From Bubalus kerabau (taxonomy: Eukaryota; Chordata; Mammalia; Artiodactyla; Bovidae), in NCBI RefSeq assembly GCF_029407905.1, contig NC_073630.1, positions 44,851,001 through 44,915,000 of the forward strand: a stretch of DNA of 64,000 bases, in the 5' to 3' direction. The notes beneath the pieces are model-generated. The model was not told the origin of the DNA. It saw nothing but the letters and a program-made list of their open reading frames with translations, and ran no database searches. This document shows positions 24,079 through 35,789 of this stretch, in pieces. Made by a program: the position numbers and the translations under genes. How positions within the stretch are numbered: position 1 is the stretch's first letter; each line of letters opens with the position of its first letter.

Positions 24079-25566
24079 CCAAGTCCCAGAGTTTGCTCAA
24101 ACCCATGTCCATCAAGTCAGTGATGCCACTTAACCATCTCATCCTCTGTCTCCCCTTTTCCTCCTGCCTTCAATCTTTCCGAGAATCAGGGTGTTTTTCA
24201 ATGAGTCAGTTCTTCACATCAGGTGGCCGAAGTATTGGAGTTTCAGCTTCAGCATCAGTCCTTCCAATGAATATTCAGGACTGATTTTGTTTAGGATTTA
24301 CTGGTTGGATCTCCTTGCAGTCCAATGGACTGTCAAGAGTCTTCTCCAACAACACAGTTCAAAAGCATCAATTCTTCAGCACTCAACTTTCTTTAGAGCC
24401 CAACTCTCATATCTACACAAATCATAGCTTTGACTATATGGACATTTGTTGGCAAAGTAATGTCTGCTTTTTAATGTGCTGTCTAGGTTGATCATAACTT
24501 TTCTTCTAACAAGCAAGCGTCTTTTAATTTCATGGCTGCAATCACCATCTGCAGTGATTTTGGAGCCCCAAAATATGAAGTCTGTCATTGTTTCCATTGT
24601 TTCCCCATCTTTTTGCCATGAAGGGATAGGACTGGATGCCATGATATCAGTTTTATGAATGTTGAATTTTAAGCCAGCTTTTTCACTCTCTTCTTTCACC
24701 TTCATCAAGAGGCTCTTTAGTTCTTCTTCACTTTCTGCCATAAGGGTGGTGTCATCTGAGTATCTGAGGTTATGGATATTTCTCCCAGAAATCTTGATTC
24801 CATCTTGTGCTTCATCCAGCCTGGCATTTTGCATGATGTACTTTGCATATAAGTTAAATAAGCAGGGTAACAATATACAGCCTTGATATACTCCTTTTGA
24901 GACTTGGAACCTATCTGTTTCTCCATGTCCAGTTCTAAGTGTTGCCTCTTGATCTGCAGGAGATCAAGATTTCTCAGGAGGCAGGTAAGGTGGTCTGGTA
25001 TTCCTATCTCTTAAAAATTTTTCCACAGTTTGTTGTGATCTACACAGCCAAAGGCTTTGGGATAGTCAATAAAGCTGAAGTAGATGTTTTTCTGGTTTTC
25101 TCTTGCTTTTTTGATGATCTAACAAATATTGGTAATTTGATGTCTGGTTCCTCTGCCTTTTCTAAATTCAGCTTGAACATCTGGAAGTTCACGGATCACA
25201 TACTATTGAAGCCTGACTTGGAGAATTTTGAGCATTATTTGCTAGTATGTGAAATGAGTGTAATTGTGTGGTAGTTTGAGCATTCTTTGGCATTGCTTAT
25301 CTTTGGGATTGGAATGAAAATGGACCTTTTCCTTTCCAGCGGCTACTGCTGAGTTTTCCAAATTTGCTGGCATATTGAGTGCAGCACTTTCACAACATCA
25401 TCTTTTAGGATTTAAAATAACTCAACTGGAATTCCATCACCTCCACTAGCTTTGTTCGTAGTAATGCTTCCTAAGGCCCACTTAATTTCACATTCCAGGA
25501 TGTCTGGCTCTAGGTGAGTGATCACACCATCGTGATCATCTGGGTCATGAAGATCTTTTTTGTACA
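22515..25566. repeat. Large imperfect inverted repeat (two BovB copies tail to tail)
   Basis: Arm 1 (about 22515-24010, plus BovB) and arm 2 (about 24081-25566, minus BovB) cover the same stretch of BovB, about 1.5 kb each, separated by about 70 bp. Both begin at the same landmark, the GATCTTCATGACCCAGATAA-type sequence at 22526 and its complement at about 25530-25556. Confidence 0.88.
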
Positions 25567-26182
25567 GTTCTTCTGTGTATTCTTGCCACCTCTTCTTAAT
25601 ATTTTCTGCTTCTGTTAGGTCCATACCATTTCTGCCCTTTTTTGTGCCCATCTTTGCATGAAATGTTCCTTTGTATCTCTAATTTTCTTGAATAGATCTC
25701 TAGTCTTTTCCAGTCTATTGTTTTCCTCTATTTCTTTGTATTGATCACTGAGGAAGGCTTTCTTATCTCTCCTTGCTATTCTTTGGAACTCTTCATTCAA
25801 ATGGGTCTATCTTGCCTTTTCTCCTTTGCCTTTAGCTTCTCTTGTTTTCTCAGCTATTAGTAAGGCCTTTCAGACAGCCATTTTGCCTTTTTGCATTCCT
25901 TTTTCTTAGGGATGGTCTTGGTCACTGCCTCCTGTACAATGTCACAAACCTCTGTTCATAGCTTTTCAGGCACTCTATCAGATCTAGTCCTTTGAATCTA
26001 TTTATCATTTCCACTGTTTAATCATGAGGGTTTTGATTTAAGTCATACCTGAATGGTCTAGTGGTTTTCCCTACTTTTTTCAATTTAATCTGAATTTTGC
26101 AATAAGGAGTTTATGATCTGAGCCACAGTCAGTTCCTTGTCTTGTTTTTGCTACACAGTTAGCTCCTGGTCTTGTTTTTGGA
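24081..26182 (-). mobile_element. BovB LINE main body, minus strand
   Basis: Minus-strand BovB running from the end of the endonuclease region (top, about 26.1 kb) through the RT (YSDD in place of YADD) to a point about 75 bp short of the usual 3' end at 24081. Readable pieces include LEPDILECEIKWALGSITTN (25.5 kb) and ESEEELKSLLMKVKEESEK (24.7 kb). It carries multiple stops and frameshifts. A short repeat of CTTGTTTTTG motifs lies near the inversion point (about 26140-26180). It continues into the inverted 5' segment at 26183-27177. Confidence 0.9.
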
Positions 26183-27177
26183 GGTATCTTCATTACCTCC
26201 ACCATAGTTTGGTCTCAGGTCAAACAAAAGGGAGGGAACACAGCCACATCCATCAACAGAAAATTGGATTGAAGATTTACTGAGCATGGTGCCCATCAGA
26301 ACACGATCCAGTTTCTAGTCAGTCTCTCCCATCAGGAAGCTTCCATAGGCCTCTTATCCTTATCTTTCAGAGGACAGACAGAAAGAAAACCACAATCATG
26401 GAAAACTAATCATACTTATCACATGGACCGCAGCCTTGTCTAATTCAGTGAGCCATGCTATGTAGGACCACCCAAGATTGATGGGTCATGGTGAAGAGTT
26501 CTGACAAAACATGGTCCACTGGAGAAGGGAATGGCAAACCACTTCAGTATTCTTGCCTTGAGAACCCCATGAACAGTATGAAAAGGCAAAAAGATAGGGC
26601 ACTGAATGATGAAATCTCCAGGTTAGTAGGTGCCCAATATGCTGGAGAAGAGTGGAGAAATAACTCCAGAAAGAAAGAAAAGATGGAGCCAACATGAAAA
26701 CAACACCCAGTTGTGGATGTGACTGGTAATAGAAATAAAGTCTGATGCTGTAAACAATATTGCATAGGAACCTAGAATGTTAAGTACAAGAATCAAGGTA
26801 AATTGGAAATGGTCAAACAGAAGATGGCAAGAGTGAATATTGATGACATTTTAGGAATTAGTGAACTAAAATGAACTGGAATGGGTGAATTTAATTCAGG
26901 TGACCATTATATCTACTACTGTAGGCAAGAATCCCTTAGAAGAAATGGAGTAGCCCTCATAGTCAACAAGAGTCCAAAGTGCCATACTTGAGGGCAATCT
27001 CAAAAACGTCAGAATAATCTCTGTTCGTTTCCAATGCAAACCATTTAATATCACAGTAATCCAAGTCTATGCCCCAACCAGTAATGATGAAGAAGCTGAA
27101 GTTGAATGGTTCTATGAAGACTTACAAGACCTTCTAGAACTAATACCCAAAAAAGATGTCTTTTCATTATAGGGGAT
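26183..27177 (+). mobile_element. BovB LINE 5' segment, inverted relative to its body
   Basis: Plus-oriented BovB 5' region and start of the apurinic-type endonuclease (degenerate pieces such as GISELK and IYYC). It stops abruptly at about 27177 within the endonuclease, at the motif preceding GGGDWN-type residues. The adjoining minus-strand body resumes roughly 300 consensus bases later. The order and orientation fit one insertion with a 5' inversion and a deletion at the switch point. Confidence 0.82.
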
Positions 27178-27349
27178 AATTAGTTTTTATTTTCTTAAAA
27201 GAATAAAAGATCCCATTAGATATTTTCTGAGAATAAAGTCACATTTTTCACTCAAAAGAAACCTAATCATCAACAAAAATTAATATTATTTTTAGGAGCT
27301 GAGGATCCTTCACTTTGTATTTTTTAGGAACCCATGTTGCTAAACAGTC

Positions 27350-27440
27350 TAAGGACAGTCTATGGATTCTTAGTAACTGGGTGCAAATCCCAGCTCGCTT
27401 ACTAGCTGTATGACTGTGAGCAAGTTAAGATTCTTGTGAG
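27350..27440 (+). mobile_element. MIR SINE fragment
   Basis: GGGTGCAAATCCCAGCTCGC and TAGCTGTATGACTGTGAGC are MIR core motifs. Confidence 0.65.
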
Positions 27441-27867
27441 GAGTGAGGGGGGTAAACTTTTCTCATAATTAAGAAAAATCACTGAGTAACTATAACATAA
27501 AAATAACTATAAAATATATTTACTTATTATTTTATATATCTCTGTGAAATCTTATAATTCCAAATCCAGCATTCCTCTTCTTCCACTCCATTCTGTTGTG
27601 GAATATTTTTTCTTTTCTAATTTTTCCACCTATTTCATATTTTTCACCTCCTTCTGTGGAAGAAAATGACATGTTACACCAACTTTTCATGAATGAAAAT
27701 ATCATAGTTTCCAGGGGGTGGTTGTATATAAATTTTGGACCAAGGAATCAGAGAGAAGTAAAATTTTCTCCCTAAAAGAGGAGAAAAGAGCTGGATACTT
27801 GGGGATAGAATTGGTGAAAATCTAGGAGTGAGGATAGAGTAAGAAAAAAATTCCCTCAGATACAAGG

Positions 27868-28067
27868 TTGATGCTGGGAAAGATCGAAGGCAGGAGGAGA
27901 AGGGGATGACAGAGGATGAGGTAGCTGGATGGCATCACTAACTCCATGGACATGAGTTTGAGCAAGCTCTGGGAGTTGGTAATGGACAGGGAAGCCTAGC
28001 TTGCTGCAGTCCATGGTGTCTCAAAGAGTTGGACATGACTGAGCGACTGAACTGAACTGACTGAACA
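27868..28067 (+). mobile_element. BovB LINE 3'-end fragment
   Basis: About 200 bp of the BovB 3' end, from the GATGCTGGGAAAGAT motif through the terminal GAGCGACTGAACTGAACTGA. Strongly 5'-truncated. No clear TSD seen. Confidence 0.88.
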
Positions 28068-28484
28068 GGGTCTGAAGAACTTTTAGTAAAGTCTTCACAA
28101 GTTGTGTCCTGGGAACTGTATGTATTAAAAACTCTCCCTACTCTTGAGAAATTTTTCACTGGAGCCATCAGTGTTCACTGCTAGTTTTTGTGTTGGTGGA
28201 TCATTCTTGAGGACCTGATGAGTTTCACATCTGTGTCAGTGAGGCACAGAACAGCTCACAAGGACACAGAGGTCTGAGATCAGCAGAGCCAAAAGAACAA
28301 AAGTGAGCAGGAATCCACAGGTGTCATTCTGCACTTAGGACTTACCAACTCCATGCACTGATCAAAGGCTACGAGGCACCAGCTGACATCTGGGTTGCAT
28401 GCAGATTTAGTGAAAATATTAGCTATGGCTTCATCTAAGTCATGCTTCTTATATCTTGAATCCCTTCCCTCAATAAACACACAT

Positions 28485-29110
28485 CATTATATTGAAGGTC
28501 TAACCCCTAGTACTCATGAATGTGACCCTATCTGGAAATAGAACCTTTGCTAGGATCAAGTTAAGATGAAGTCGCTTCAATCATGTCTGGCCCTTTGTGA
28601 CCCTATGGACCACAGCCCACCAGGCTCCTCTGTCCCTGGGATTCCCCAGGCAAGCATCCTGGAGTGGGTTGCTGTGCCTTCCTCCAGAGGATCTTCCCAA
28701 ACCAAGGATCAAACCCCGCATCTCATATGTCTCCTGCATTGGCAGGCAGGTTCTTTATCACTAGCGCCACCTGGGAAGCCCACAAGACTTAACACACATG
28801 CACTTGCAAATGTGACCTTGTTTGGGAATAGTCTTTGGTAGGAGCAAGTTAAGATGAGGTCTTTCAGGTGGACACTAATCCAACAAAACTGATGTCCGTA
28901 TAAAAAGAGAACATTTGAGCATAGAGACAAACATGGAGAGGGAACGTGATGTGGAAAACACTTGTGTCCTGGAGACACAAGTCCAGGAATCCCTGAGTCT
29001 ACCAGAGACACTAGAAGCAGATCCTCCCATAGAGTCCTCAGAGGTGAATAAGCTCTTTAATACATTAATTTAAGTCACCCAGTGTGTGATCTGTGATTAT
29101 GGCAGTTTCA
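28485..29110 (+). mobile_element. Old mammalian LTR-type (MLT1/MaLR-like) repeat, split by a SINE
   Basis: Sequence such as ATTATATTGAAGGTCTAACC, AATGTGACCCTATCTGGAAA, then TATAAAAAGAGAACATTTGA and finally AAGTCACCCAGTGTGTGATC resembles an ancient, non-coding MaLR-type LTR. The first section appears twice around the Bov-tA. Family assignment is from memory and uncertain. Confidence 0.5.
28567..28783 (-). mobile_element. Bov-tA SINE between long direct repeats
   Basis: Full-length minus-strand Bov-tA (GTCGCTTCAATCATGTC to CCACCTGGGAAGCCC). It is bracketed by two diverged copies of about 75 bp of host sequence (28493-28566 and 28786-28856), an unusual arrangement described under findings. Confidence 0.93.
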
Positions 29111-29303
29111 GAAAACTATGAATCAATGTTTTGATACATATGAAAACAATACCTGAGGGAATATAGGGCCCACTGGGACTCAATTACAGCTGATAATCAC
29201 CCAAATTATCCCTTTTTGTATATAGTTGTTAAATTTCTTATTGAGTAATCTCATTGCAATATTCTTTGTATCCATATTTTTAAAAAATAGCTAACTTTTA
29301 TCA

Positions 29304-29536
29304 TTTGGCTTTCTTGGTGGCTCAGATGGTAAAGAAGCTGCCTGCAATGCAGGAAGCCCAAGTTCTATCCCAGTCTGGGTTGGGAAGATCTCTTGAGAAG
29401 GGAATGGCAACCCACTCCAGTATTCTTGCTTGGAGAATTCCATGGACAGAGGAGCCTGGCAGGCTACAGCCCACAGGGTAGCAAAGAGTCGGACACGACT
29501 TTGTTGAGTGAGTAACACTTGCACTTTTCAGTTTCT
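29304..29536 (+). mobile_element. Bov-tA SINE
   Basis: Plus-strand full-length Bov-tA with tRNA-like head (GGTGGCTCAGATGGTAAAGA) and tail TGAGTGAGTAACACTTGCAC. Perfect 10-bp TSD ACTTTTATCA at 29294-29303 and 29537-29546. It lies at the start of a minus-strand MIR. Confidence 0.95.
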
Positions 29537-29546
29537 ACTTTTATCA

Positions 29547-29745
29547 AATGCTTACTGACCAAAGATACTTATATATGTGGGCAAGCCATTTAATCCGCAC
29601 AACTGCATGAGCCAGGAATTATTACTATTCCCATTTTACAGATGAGAAAACAAAGAGACAAGAATATTAAGCAATTTGCCTAAGGGTGCAGAACTAGCAA
29701 GTAGAACAACTGGAGTTGTACCCGGGCAGACTGATATCAGAGTGT
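29547..29745 (-). mobile_element. MIR SINE
   Basis: Antisense MIR: TTTAATCCGCACAACTGCATG, CCCATTTTACAGATGAGAAA, GCAATTTGCCTAAGGGTGC. The Bov-tA at 29304-29536 lies at its start. Confidence 0.82.
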
Positions 29746-29749
29746 GTAA

Positions 29750-31149
29750 ACTCACACAGTACAGGATGCTGTTTCAGCAGGAGACGAATCAACTCCTCCA
29801 TTGTATTTCTCTTAACTTTAATTCTAGTGGCCTTTCAACAGAAGATTATGGGATGTTAAGATTTCCTTTTTAAAATAAAACCATGTTGGCTGCTAGTGAT
29901 CAAAATTTTCTTCCTTTGTCTTCTTTCCTTCTCTTTCATTTTATTCTCTTCCTTCTTTGCCTCCTTCCTTTCCCCCCTCCTCTTTAAATGCTCAATGTAA
30001 ACAAAAAAAGAATGATCATTTACACAATAAAAAATTTAGTCATAAAGCAATACCATATTTTGATGTTCATTTACTTACCAAATAATCTTGGCCAGAAAAA
30101 AAAGTATTAGATGCTAAATTTATAATTATGAACAGATTTCATATTTAAAGATATTAACAGTTTAGTTATAGTATAATTTGCTAACTCTAAGGAGAGCTGG
30201 GAAGCACAATGGAGCACCTAACAGAAGCTTGCCTGGATAAATGCTTCCTAGTCTTACTATTTGAGTAAGCACACAAATACACTTATGTCCTTTAAACTTA
30301 TCCTGTATCATTTGATTTTAAGGTAATAATAGTACACACAGTGTATTGAGTGTGAAGCTCTTCAATTTACCTTGGACAGTGTGTTTTATCTGTCTTCTTT
30401 TACATAGTGAATACTGCTAGTTTTCCTATTCAATATTCATCCTTTATTTTTCCCAGTAGAAGCCTGACTGTGTTCAGGATGACAGTGGTCCAGCTTAATT
30501 TCCCAGATTCTTTTACAACCAGAAATTGATTTATGGTATAGTTTTGACCAAAGATATCTGCTAGGAACTTCAGGTATGTTTATTCACACATTCACTCATG
30601 TATTTTAACACAGGTGTTACCTTTCCCTTCTTCAATGTTTCTTATCCTTCCTGTCCAAAATACGAACATGAGGTTGAAATTGGAACAACCATGTTGAGAC
30701 TATGAGTGAGAAATGTAGATGATCAAAACCATATGCTGTGTGGTGGTGGTTAAAGATACAGCTTGATCAGGCCTTCAGCCTTTTATTGAGAGGGCAGGGA
30801 AAAAAGTCTCATAGGATTAAGCCGTTGAAGTTATATTTCTGTTTCCTAAGCCTAATCCAATTATTCAACTGATAAATGATAGGAAATCAGCTCTAGGCCC
30901 AGAGAAAAGACCCACAGATGGGAACATGTCAGGATCCTCTGATGAAATGGCTGGATTTTAAACTGAGCAGCTGAAAACAAAACCACTAACATACAAAGTC
31001 TGCTCAGTCACACAGGCGATGCAATCAGCATGTTATTATCTCACTCTGGAATATTCACAGCAGACCAGGATGGCAAGGCAGAGGCCAATCAAGTAATAAA
31101 AGGGATTCAGAAGAAACATTCAGTACAGGGAGGAAAATAAAAATAAAAT
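29750..31149. other. Intronic DNA, mostly unrecognised
   Basis: Holds the polypyrimidine tract at 29908-29988. Otherwise AT-rich unique-looking sequence. Confidence 0.5.
29908..29988. repeat. Polypyrimidine tract
   Basis: An 80-bp C/T-rich run with CTTCCTT, TTCCTTCT and CCCCCCTCC. It would read as a polypurine run in the KCNIP4 transcript. Confidence 0.8.
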
Positions 31150-31850
31150 TTTAAAATATATTTGATAGCGTCAGATAAAATTTTTTTAATGGTCACAAAA
31201 ATGGAACAAGCAGACATTGTAAAAGAGGTGATAATTAGAATAATAATGAACTCTGGGAAATTTTTAAAAAGGATTAGCATACATAAAAAGAAATATTTAA
31301 AAAGAGTGATAAATTTGAGAGATTCTTACATAGAGATATGGGGGAAAGGTGCTGGGAAATAAGAGAGAAACAATTTAAAAATTACAAAATCAATTCAGAA
31401 GACCCAATATCTGACTAATAAAAGTTGCAAAAAGACAAAAAGAGAATCACTGGTGGATAAATACATTTCAAACCAATAGAATGAAAAGATTCTGCAGAAC
31501 TGACATCTTAGATTTTCGGATTGCAAAGGCCTACTGAAGGCATAAAACAGCGAGAGGCAAGAAAGCCACACAGAGACACATGATTTGTAATTTCAAGACA
31601 CTAGGGATAAAGATAACATGCTAACAACAACCAGAAGGGGAAAAAGAAACTATTTAGATTAAAGAATGACAGTGGGCTTTTAAACAGCATACTGGAAACG
31701 TGAAAAAGTAAAACTCTTAAAAATCCTGAGGGAAGTTTTTCTTCAATCTACAATTCCAACAAAAACTATAGGTCACATGGATAGCAAAGCTTATTAGAAA
31801 ATTGAGGATGAAAAATCTCTAAAAGAATCTCTTCCTTCTGACCTAGGAAA
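31150..31850 (+). mobile_element. Probable old LINE (L1M/HAL1-like) remnant
   Basis: A-rich sequence resembling old mammalian L1 ORF2 3' DNA, for example the AATGACAGTGGGCTTTTAAACAGC-type motif near 31666 and AACAACCAGAAGGGG near 31626. Highly decayed. Family and limits uncertain. Confidence 0.45.
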
Positions 31851-31883
31851 GGATGGAAGGCACACTCCACTAACTGGAGGAAG

Positions 31884-32095
31884 TGAGTGCTCAGTCACTT
31901 CAGTCGTGTCCAACTCTTTGTGACCCTATGGACTGTAGCCCACCGGGTTCCTCTGTCCATGGGGATTCTCCAGGCAAGAATACTGGAGTGGGTTGTCATT
32001 CCCTTCTCCAGGGAATCTTCCTGACCAAGGGATCGAACCTGCATCTCTTATGTCTCCTGCATTGGCAGACAGGTTCTTTACCACTAGCAAGGAGA
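31884..32095 (-). mobile_element. Bov-tA SINE
   Basis: Full-length minus-strand Bov-tA (GTGCTCAGTCACTTCAGTC to CCACTAGCAAGGAGACTCC). The tRNA-like 5' end is slightly altered. Confidence 0.92.
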
Positions 32096-32390
32096 CTCCA
32101 TAGGATGCAACCCTAGACAAAGCAAAGAAAATTCTAAGTGAGTCTCCAGAGGAGGCTTATACAGCAGACCTAGAGAACAAGAGCTGTAAACTGGAGCAAG
32201 CAGAGAGGATCAAGGAGGGATTTCCCAAGGGGGAAAAAATGGATTTAGGAGATCTTTGAACATGTCGAACCGTACTGACAAAAGAATTACAGTTTGAGAC
32301 TGAGATTAGGAAATCACTCCTGCATAGAACGTTTAGTAAACTAGAAAGAAGACATTATTAACTCCAGGGAAAATGAGAAAGTAAAGCAAT

Positions 32391-32660
32391 TGCTGCTGCT
32401 GCTGCTGCTAAGTCGCTTCAGTCATGTCCGACTCTGTGCGACCCCATAGACGGCAGCCCACCAGGATCCGCCGTCCCTGGGATTCTCCAGGCAAGAACAC
32501 TGGAGTGGGTTGCCATTTCCTTCTCCAATGCATGAAAGTGAAAAGTGAAAGTGAAGTCACTCAGTCGTGTCCGACTCTTCAAGACCCCATGGACTGCGGC
32601 CCACCAGGCTCCTATGTCCATGGGATTTTCCAGGCAAGAGTACTGGAGTGGGTTGCCATA
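32391..32660 (-). mobile_element. Bov-A2 SINE
   Basis: Minus-strand Bov-A2 beginning with six GCT units (the tail), two A units, and the GTGAAAAGTGAAAGTGAAGT linker. The extreme 5' end is slightly truncated (ends GGTTGCCATA). Confidence 0.95.
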
Positions 32661-33086
32661 CTGCTATCTTGAAGAGCTTTGAACAGTATTACATGGCAAG
32701 CCCTTCAATATGGAGTGATGACTCCGAGAGAATGGAGGGGACTCGCATGTAGAAAAAGGGATGTTATAAGAAATGGTCATCCTCATTTTCTAAACAAGGA
32801 AGATTATAGGTAAATATCTGAAGTTGAAAAGTCAAGAAATGTAAGAACAAATTTATTATAAAAGTTTTTAGTAGAAGAAACCATTCAAGGGTTCAAAGAG
32901 GTTGCAGCCATGGAGAGGAATTCAGAAGTAAAGTGTCTCAAGTGGGTGATTTTTGGCTTTTCATCTTGTGTTTTTCTATTATGAGAGAGGGTCATAACTT
33001 TAAGGTACACTTTTATGATATTTTAGTTCATTTACCACTTTGATGAAAGTGAATATGAAACTATTTGACTTTAAATTCACCTTTTG

Positions 33087-34526
33087 TTTGTCAGTTGCTT
33101 CATTTGCTATTATCTTCTCCCATTCTGAAGGCTGTCTTTTCACCTTGCTAATAGTTTCCTTTGATGTGCAGAAGCTTTTAAGGTTAAGTAGGTCCCATTT
33201 GTTTATTTTTGCTTTTATTTCCAATATTCTGGGAGGTGGGTCATAGAGGATCCTGCTGTGATGTATGTCAGAGAGTGTTTTGCCTATGTTCTCCTCTAGG
33301 AGTTTTATAGTTTCTGGTCTTACGTTTAGATCTTTAATCCATTTTGAGTTTATTTTTGTGTATGGTGTTAGAAAGTGTTCTAGTTTCATTCTTTTACAAG
33401 TGGTTGACCAGTTTTCCCAGCACCACTTGTTAAAGAGATTGTCTTTAATCCATTGTATATTCTTGCCTCCTTTGTCAAAGATAAGGTGTCCATAATCTCG
33501 AGAATATACAAGCAACTCCTACAGCTCAACTCCAGAAAAATAAATGACCCAATCACAAAATGGGCCAAAGAACTAAATAGACATTTCTCCAAAGAAGACA
33601 TACAGATGGCTAACAAACACATGAAAAGATGCTCAACATCACTCATTATCAGAGAAATGCAAATCAAAACCACTATGAGGTACCATTTCACACCAGTCAG
33701 AATGGCTGCGATCCAAAAGTCTACAAGTAATAAATGCTGGAGAGGGTGTGGAGAAAAGGGAACCCTCTTACACTGTTGGTGGGAATGCAAACTAGTACAG
33801 CCACTATGGAGAACAGTGTGGAGATTCCTTAAAAAACTGGAAATAGACCTGCCTTATGATCCAGCAATCCCACTGCTGGGCATACACACTGAGGAAACCA
33901 GAAGGGAAAGAGACACGAGTACCCCAATGTTCATCGCAGCACTGTTTATAATAGCCAGGACATGGAAGCAACCTAGATGTCCATCAGCAGATGAATGGAT
34001 AAGAAAGCTGTGGTACATATACACAATGGAGTATTATTCAGCCATTAAAAAGAATACATTTGAATCAGTTCTAATGAGGTGGATGAAACTGGAGCCTATT
34101 ATACAGAGTGAAGTAAGCCAGAAAGAAAAACACCAATACAGTATACTAACGCATATATATGGAATTTAGAAAGATGGTAACAATAACCCTGTGTACGAGA
34201 CAGCAAAAGAGACACTGATGTATAGAACAGTCTTATGGAATCTGTGGGAGAGGGAGAGGGTGGGAAGATTTGGGAGAATGGCATTGAAACATGTAAAATA
34301 TCATGTATGAAATGAGTTGCCAGTCCAGGTTCGATGCACGATACTGGATGCTTGGGGCTGGTGCACTGGGATGACCCAGAGGGATTGAATGGGGAGGGAG
34401 GAGGGAGGAGGGTTCAGGATGGGGAACACATGTATACCTGTGGCGGATTCATTTTGATATTTGGCAAAACTAATACAGTTATGTAAAGTTTAAAAATAAA
34501 ATAAAATTAAAAAAAAATAAAGAAAT
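33087..34526 (+). mobile_element. Bovine-type L1, 5'-inverted (twin-primed) insertion
   Basis: The insertion has two parts. From 33087 to about 33491, L1 ORF2 reads on the minus strand (NIQWIKDNLFNKWCWENW to PSEWEKIIANEATDK). From about 33492 to 34170, ORF2 reads on the plus strand, beginning where the inverted part ends (SRIYKQLLQLNSRK onward, ending YSILTHIYGI). A 3' UTR and A-rich tail follow to 34526. A perfect 14-bp TSD, AAATTCACCTTTTG, lies at 33073-33086 and 34527-34540. The reading frames are mostly open, so the copy is fairly young, but it is truncated and cannot move. Confidence 0.96.
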
Positions 34527-34615
34527 AAATTCACCTTTTGAAAACTGAAAACTTGATATGGTCTATTGTTTTACCATACAGAATTTTTAAAAAATGTGAT
34601 ACATATTAACTACTA

Positions 34616-34815
34616 GGTCCCTTGTGGCTCAGATGGTAAAGAATCTGCCTGCAATGTAGGAGACCTGGGTTTGTTTCCTGGATTGGGAGGATCCTCTGGA
34701 GAAGGGAATGGCTATCCACACTAGTATTCTGGCCTGGAGAATCTCATGAACAAAAGAGTCCGTCAGGCTACAGTTCATGTGGCCACAGAGTCAGACACAA
34801 GTAAGCGATGAAGCA
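34616..34815 (+). mobile_element. Bov-tA SINE
   Basis: Plus-strand Bov-tA (CCCTTGTGGCTCAGATGG to AGACACAAGTAAGCGATG). Probable TSD around ACATATTAA (near 34602 and 34818). More diverged than its neighbours. Confidence 0.9.
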
Positions 34816-34957
34816 TACACATATTAATCACTATTTCTAGTTTTTCACCACTATAGATATGTGCAGAACATATTTTCTACACCTTTACCAAGTTACTACC
34901 CTTCTAGTATTTTAAGTTAGCTCTTTATTATAATCTTGGTGTTGTGACTTGCATTTA

Positions 34958-35075
34958 TCTACTCATTCACTCAGTTGCTCTTGAAATATTTATTCAGCCA
35001 GCGCAAGTCTAAGCATCAGGGATACGACAGTGAACGTAATAGACAAAGCTCTGCTGACATCAAGCTTTTGTTCTG
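34958..35075 (-). mobile_element. L2 LINE 3' tail, antisense
   Basis: CTACTCATTCACTCAGTTGC, AAATATTTATTCAGCCAGCG, GGGATACGACAGTGAACG in L2 antisense order. Confidence 0.65.
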
Positions 35076-35084
35076 AATGTGTTG

Positions 35085-35150
35085 GGATTGTGTGACCTTA
35101 GCCAAGTCACAAAATTTGTTTGTGCTCTGGGTTCCTCCTTGGAAAAATGA
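35085..35150 (+). mobile_element. MIR SINE fragment
   Basis: GATTGTGTGACCTTAGCCAAG, CTCCTTGGAAAAATGAGC. Confidence 0.55.
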
Positions 35151-35789
35151 GCATATTTCTTGCCCATTCTTTCAAAAGTGAATTTTGAGGACATGTTGAC
35201 ATTAAAATTTTGCTATGCTAAAGAAATTATCTCCAAAAGTACCATTTTAATACTCAGAGTTAATTTCACAATTATTTCTAGCACCAACAAACTGAAACTT
35301 TAGGGATAAGGCCATCAATAGCACAGAATGACTACCACATTGTCTTTAGTGCTAACAGGCAGATTGCTGAATTCTGCATCTAGTCACTTGATTTTGTCTA
35401 AATATTGCAGGTTTCTGACAGTGTTATTAGCAGAACATGCAGTCCATATCCATTCCACTCTTTTTCTCTGCCTATATTAAAATCTAATGAAATTATTCAA
35501 AATAAAAATGTTCCCAACTGCATATGATGCAAAAGTATGATTCTGCTGAACACAGCAACTACATAATGTACCCCATTCCCTACCCATCAGCTTGAATATT
35601 GAGACGGCTTTGTAAATATGCAGAGACAAGCCTTTTTATATTTATTGGTCAGTCAAGAGATTGGGAAGTGTGGAGGTATAGGCATATAGGAATATAGTAT
35701 CATCCATTTATTAAACAGTACATTGAAAACAGAAACATACCAGGCATGTTGCAAAATATAAAACCAGCACCTGTGATCTCTACCACCTA

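Noticed and set aside
33000..34169. Long open frames (171 and 238 codons) on opposite strands
   Set aside because: Both are L1 ORF2 pieces of one 5'-inverted L1, not separate host genes.
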